This document shows, piece by piece, positions 63,887 through 64,000 of a stretch of DNA of 64,000 nucleotides (the stretch's first letter is position 1; every line of letters starts with the position of its first letter). The stretch covers positions 1 to 64,000 of the forward strand of contig CAVTSA010000008.1 of assembly GCA_963737225.1 (NCBI GenBank). The letters run 5' to 3'. Source of the DNA: CAVTSA01 sp963737225. Lineage in GTDB: Bacteria; Chloroflexota; Dormibacteria; Dormibacterales; Dormibacteraceae. A model generated the notes under the pieces. It was not told the origin of the DNA and ran no database searches. It saw nothing but the letters and a program-made list of their open reading frames with translations. The position numbers and the translations under genes were made by a program.

Positions 63887-64000
63887 TGCCCGATCCCGGC
63901 TCCCTGGACGACGACCGGATCAACCAATCGTTCGGTTACCGGCAGGAACTGCGGCGGGCGCTGAAGCTCTTTTCGCTCTACGCGGTCTCGTTCTCGATCA
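63886..64000 (+). CDS. APC-family permease, N terminus (partial)
   Basis: An ATG overlapping the previous stop (TGATG) opens a frame that leaves the window after 38 codons. DRINQSFGYRQELRRALKLFSLYAVSFSI is, in two parts, the cytoplasmic lead and helix 1 start of amino acid permeases of the APC superfamily. It likely imports the substrate of the two preceding enzymes. Confidence 0.65.
   Translation, partial: MPDPGSLDDDRINQSFGYRQELRRALKLFSLYAVSFSI

Overview
The window is a high-GC chromosomal segment of a free-living bacterium with cell-wall genes (mreB-like, murA, a TagO/WecA-type transferase, ftsEX) and no outer-membrane genes in view. A soil-type Terrabacteria lineage such as Chloroflexota, Dormibacterota or Actinomycetota fits, but no rRNA is present and the phylum cannot be fixed from this sequence. 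There is no complete tRNA, CRISPR array, integrase or transposase.

Region 1 (1-16.3 kb) is accessory DNA. It opens with the tail of a flavoprotein disulfide reductase and an arsenic cluster (arsM divergent from arsR-arsN around a strong dyad). A methyltransferase divergent from an unusual double-headed TetR regulator follows. From 4.2 to 10.9 kb coding density collapses: a DUF1269-like tail, a twice-frameshifted 2'-5' RNA ligase-like gene abutting a decapitated aminoglycoside-phosphotransferase-like gene, a frameshifted amino acid permease, an alcohol dehydrogenase tail, a VOC gene stub, and two tRNA 3' halves lying beside broken genes. Intact genes resume with a siderophore-interacting flavoprotein under a possible iron box, an HD-GYP/LuxR regulator, an Rv2258c-like methyltransferase and a flavoprotein.

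Region 2 (16.4-38 kb) is core genome: ctpA, ftsX, ftsE, prfB (with the classical programmed frameshift) and secA on the minus strand; VOC/pterin-dehydratase genes, comF, DUF192, a hydrolase and a Flp pilin; a glycosyltransferase/DedA block; mreB-like, murA, thioredoxin and DUF4395; then a TDT-type transporter with small partners.

Region 3 (38-41.4 kb) is a Tat-exported sugar-binding protein with two permeases and no ATPase. Region 4 (41.5-48.7 kb) is a complete, tightly overlapped ATP synthase operon (atpZ-I-B-E-F-H-A-G-D-C), preceded by a TagO/WecA-type gene. Region 5 (50-55.3 kb) is a four-gene amine/amino-acid utilisation operon: permease, class III aminotransferase, glutamine-synthetase-like ligase and amidohydrolase (a split FluG pair). 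Region 6 (55.4-64 kb) holds glyA, DUF2332, tsaC, prmC, a vapBC pair wedged between prmC and prfA, rpmE, and a D-threonine-aldolase-like/aldonolactone-oxidase/permease operon.

The most unusual signal is non-coding. In the core part, ten gene boundaries carry two (once three) copies of a palindromic element spaced 41-42 bp start to start, exactly four DNA helical turns. The palindrome core is shared within a locus but differs between loci (GTGCAC, CGCG, GCCGGC, GTATAC, GTCGAC, GCTAGC and others). I know of no described element with this architecture. Coding disruptions by single-base shifts, two of them at CCCCC runs and one in the normally essential tsaC, may be assembly errors or real decay.
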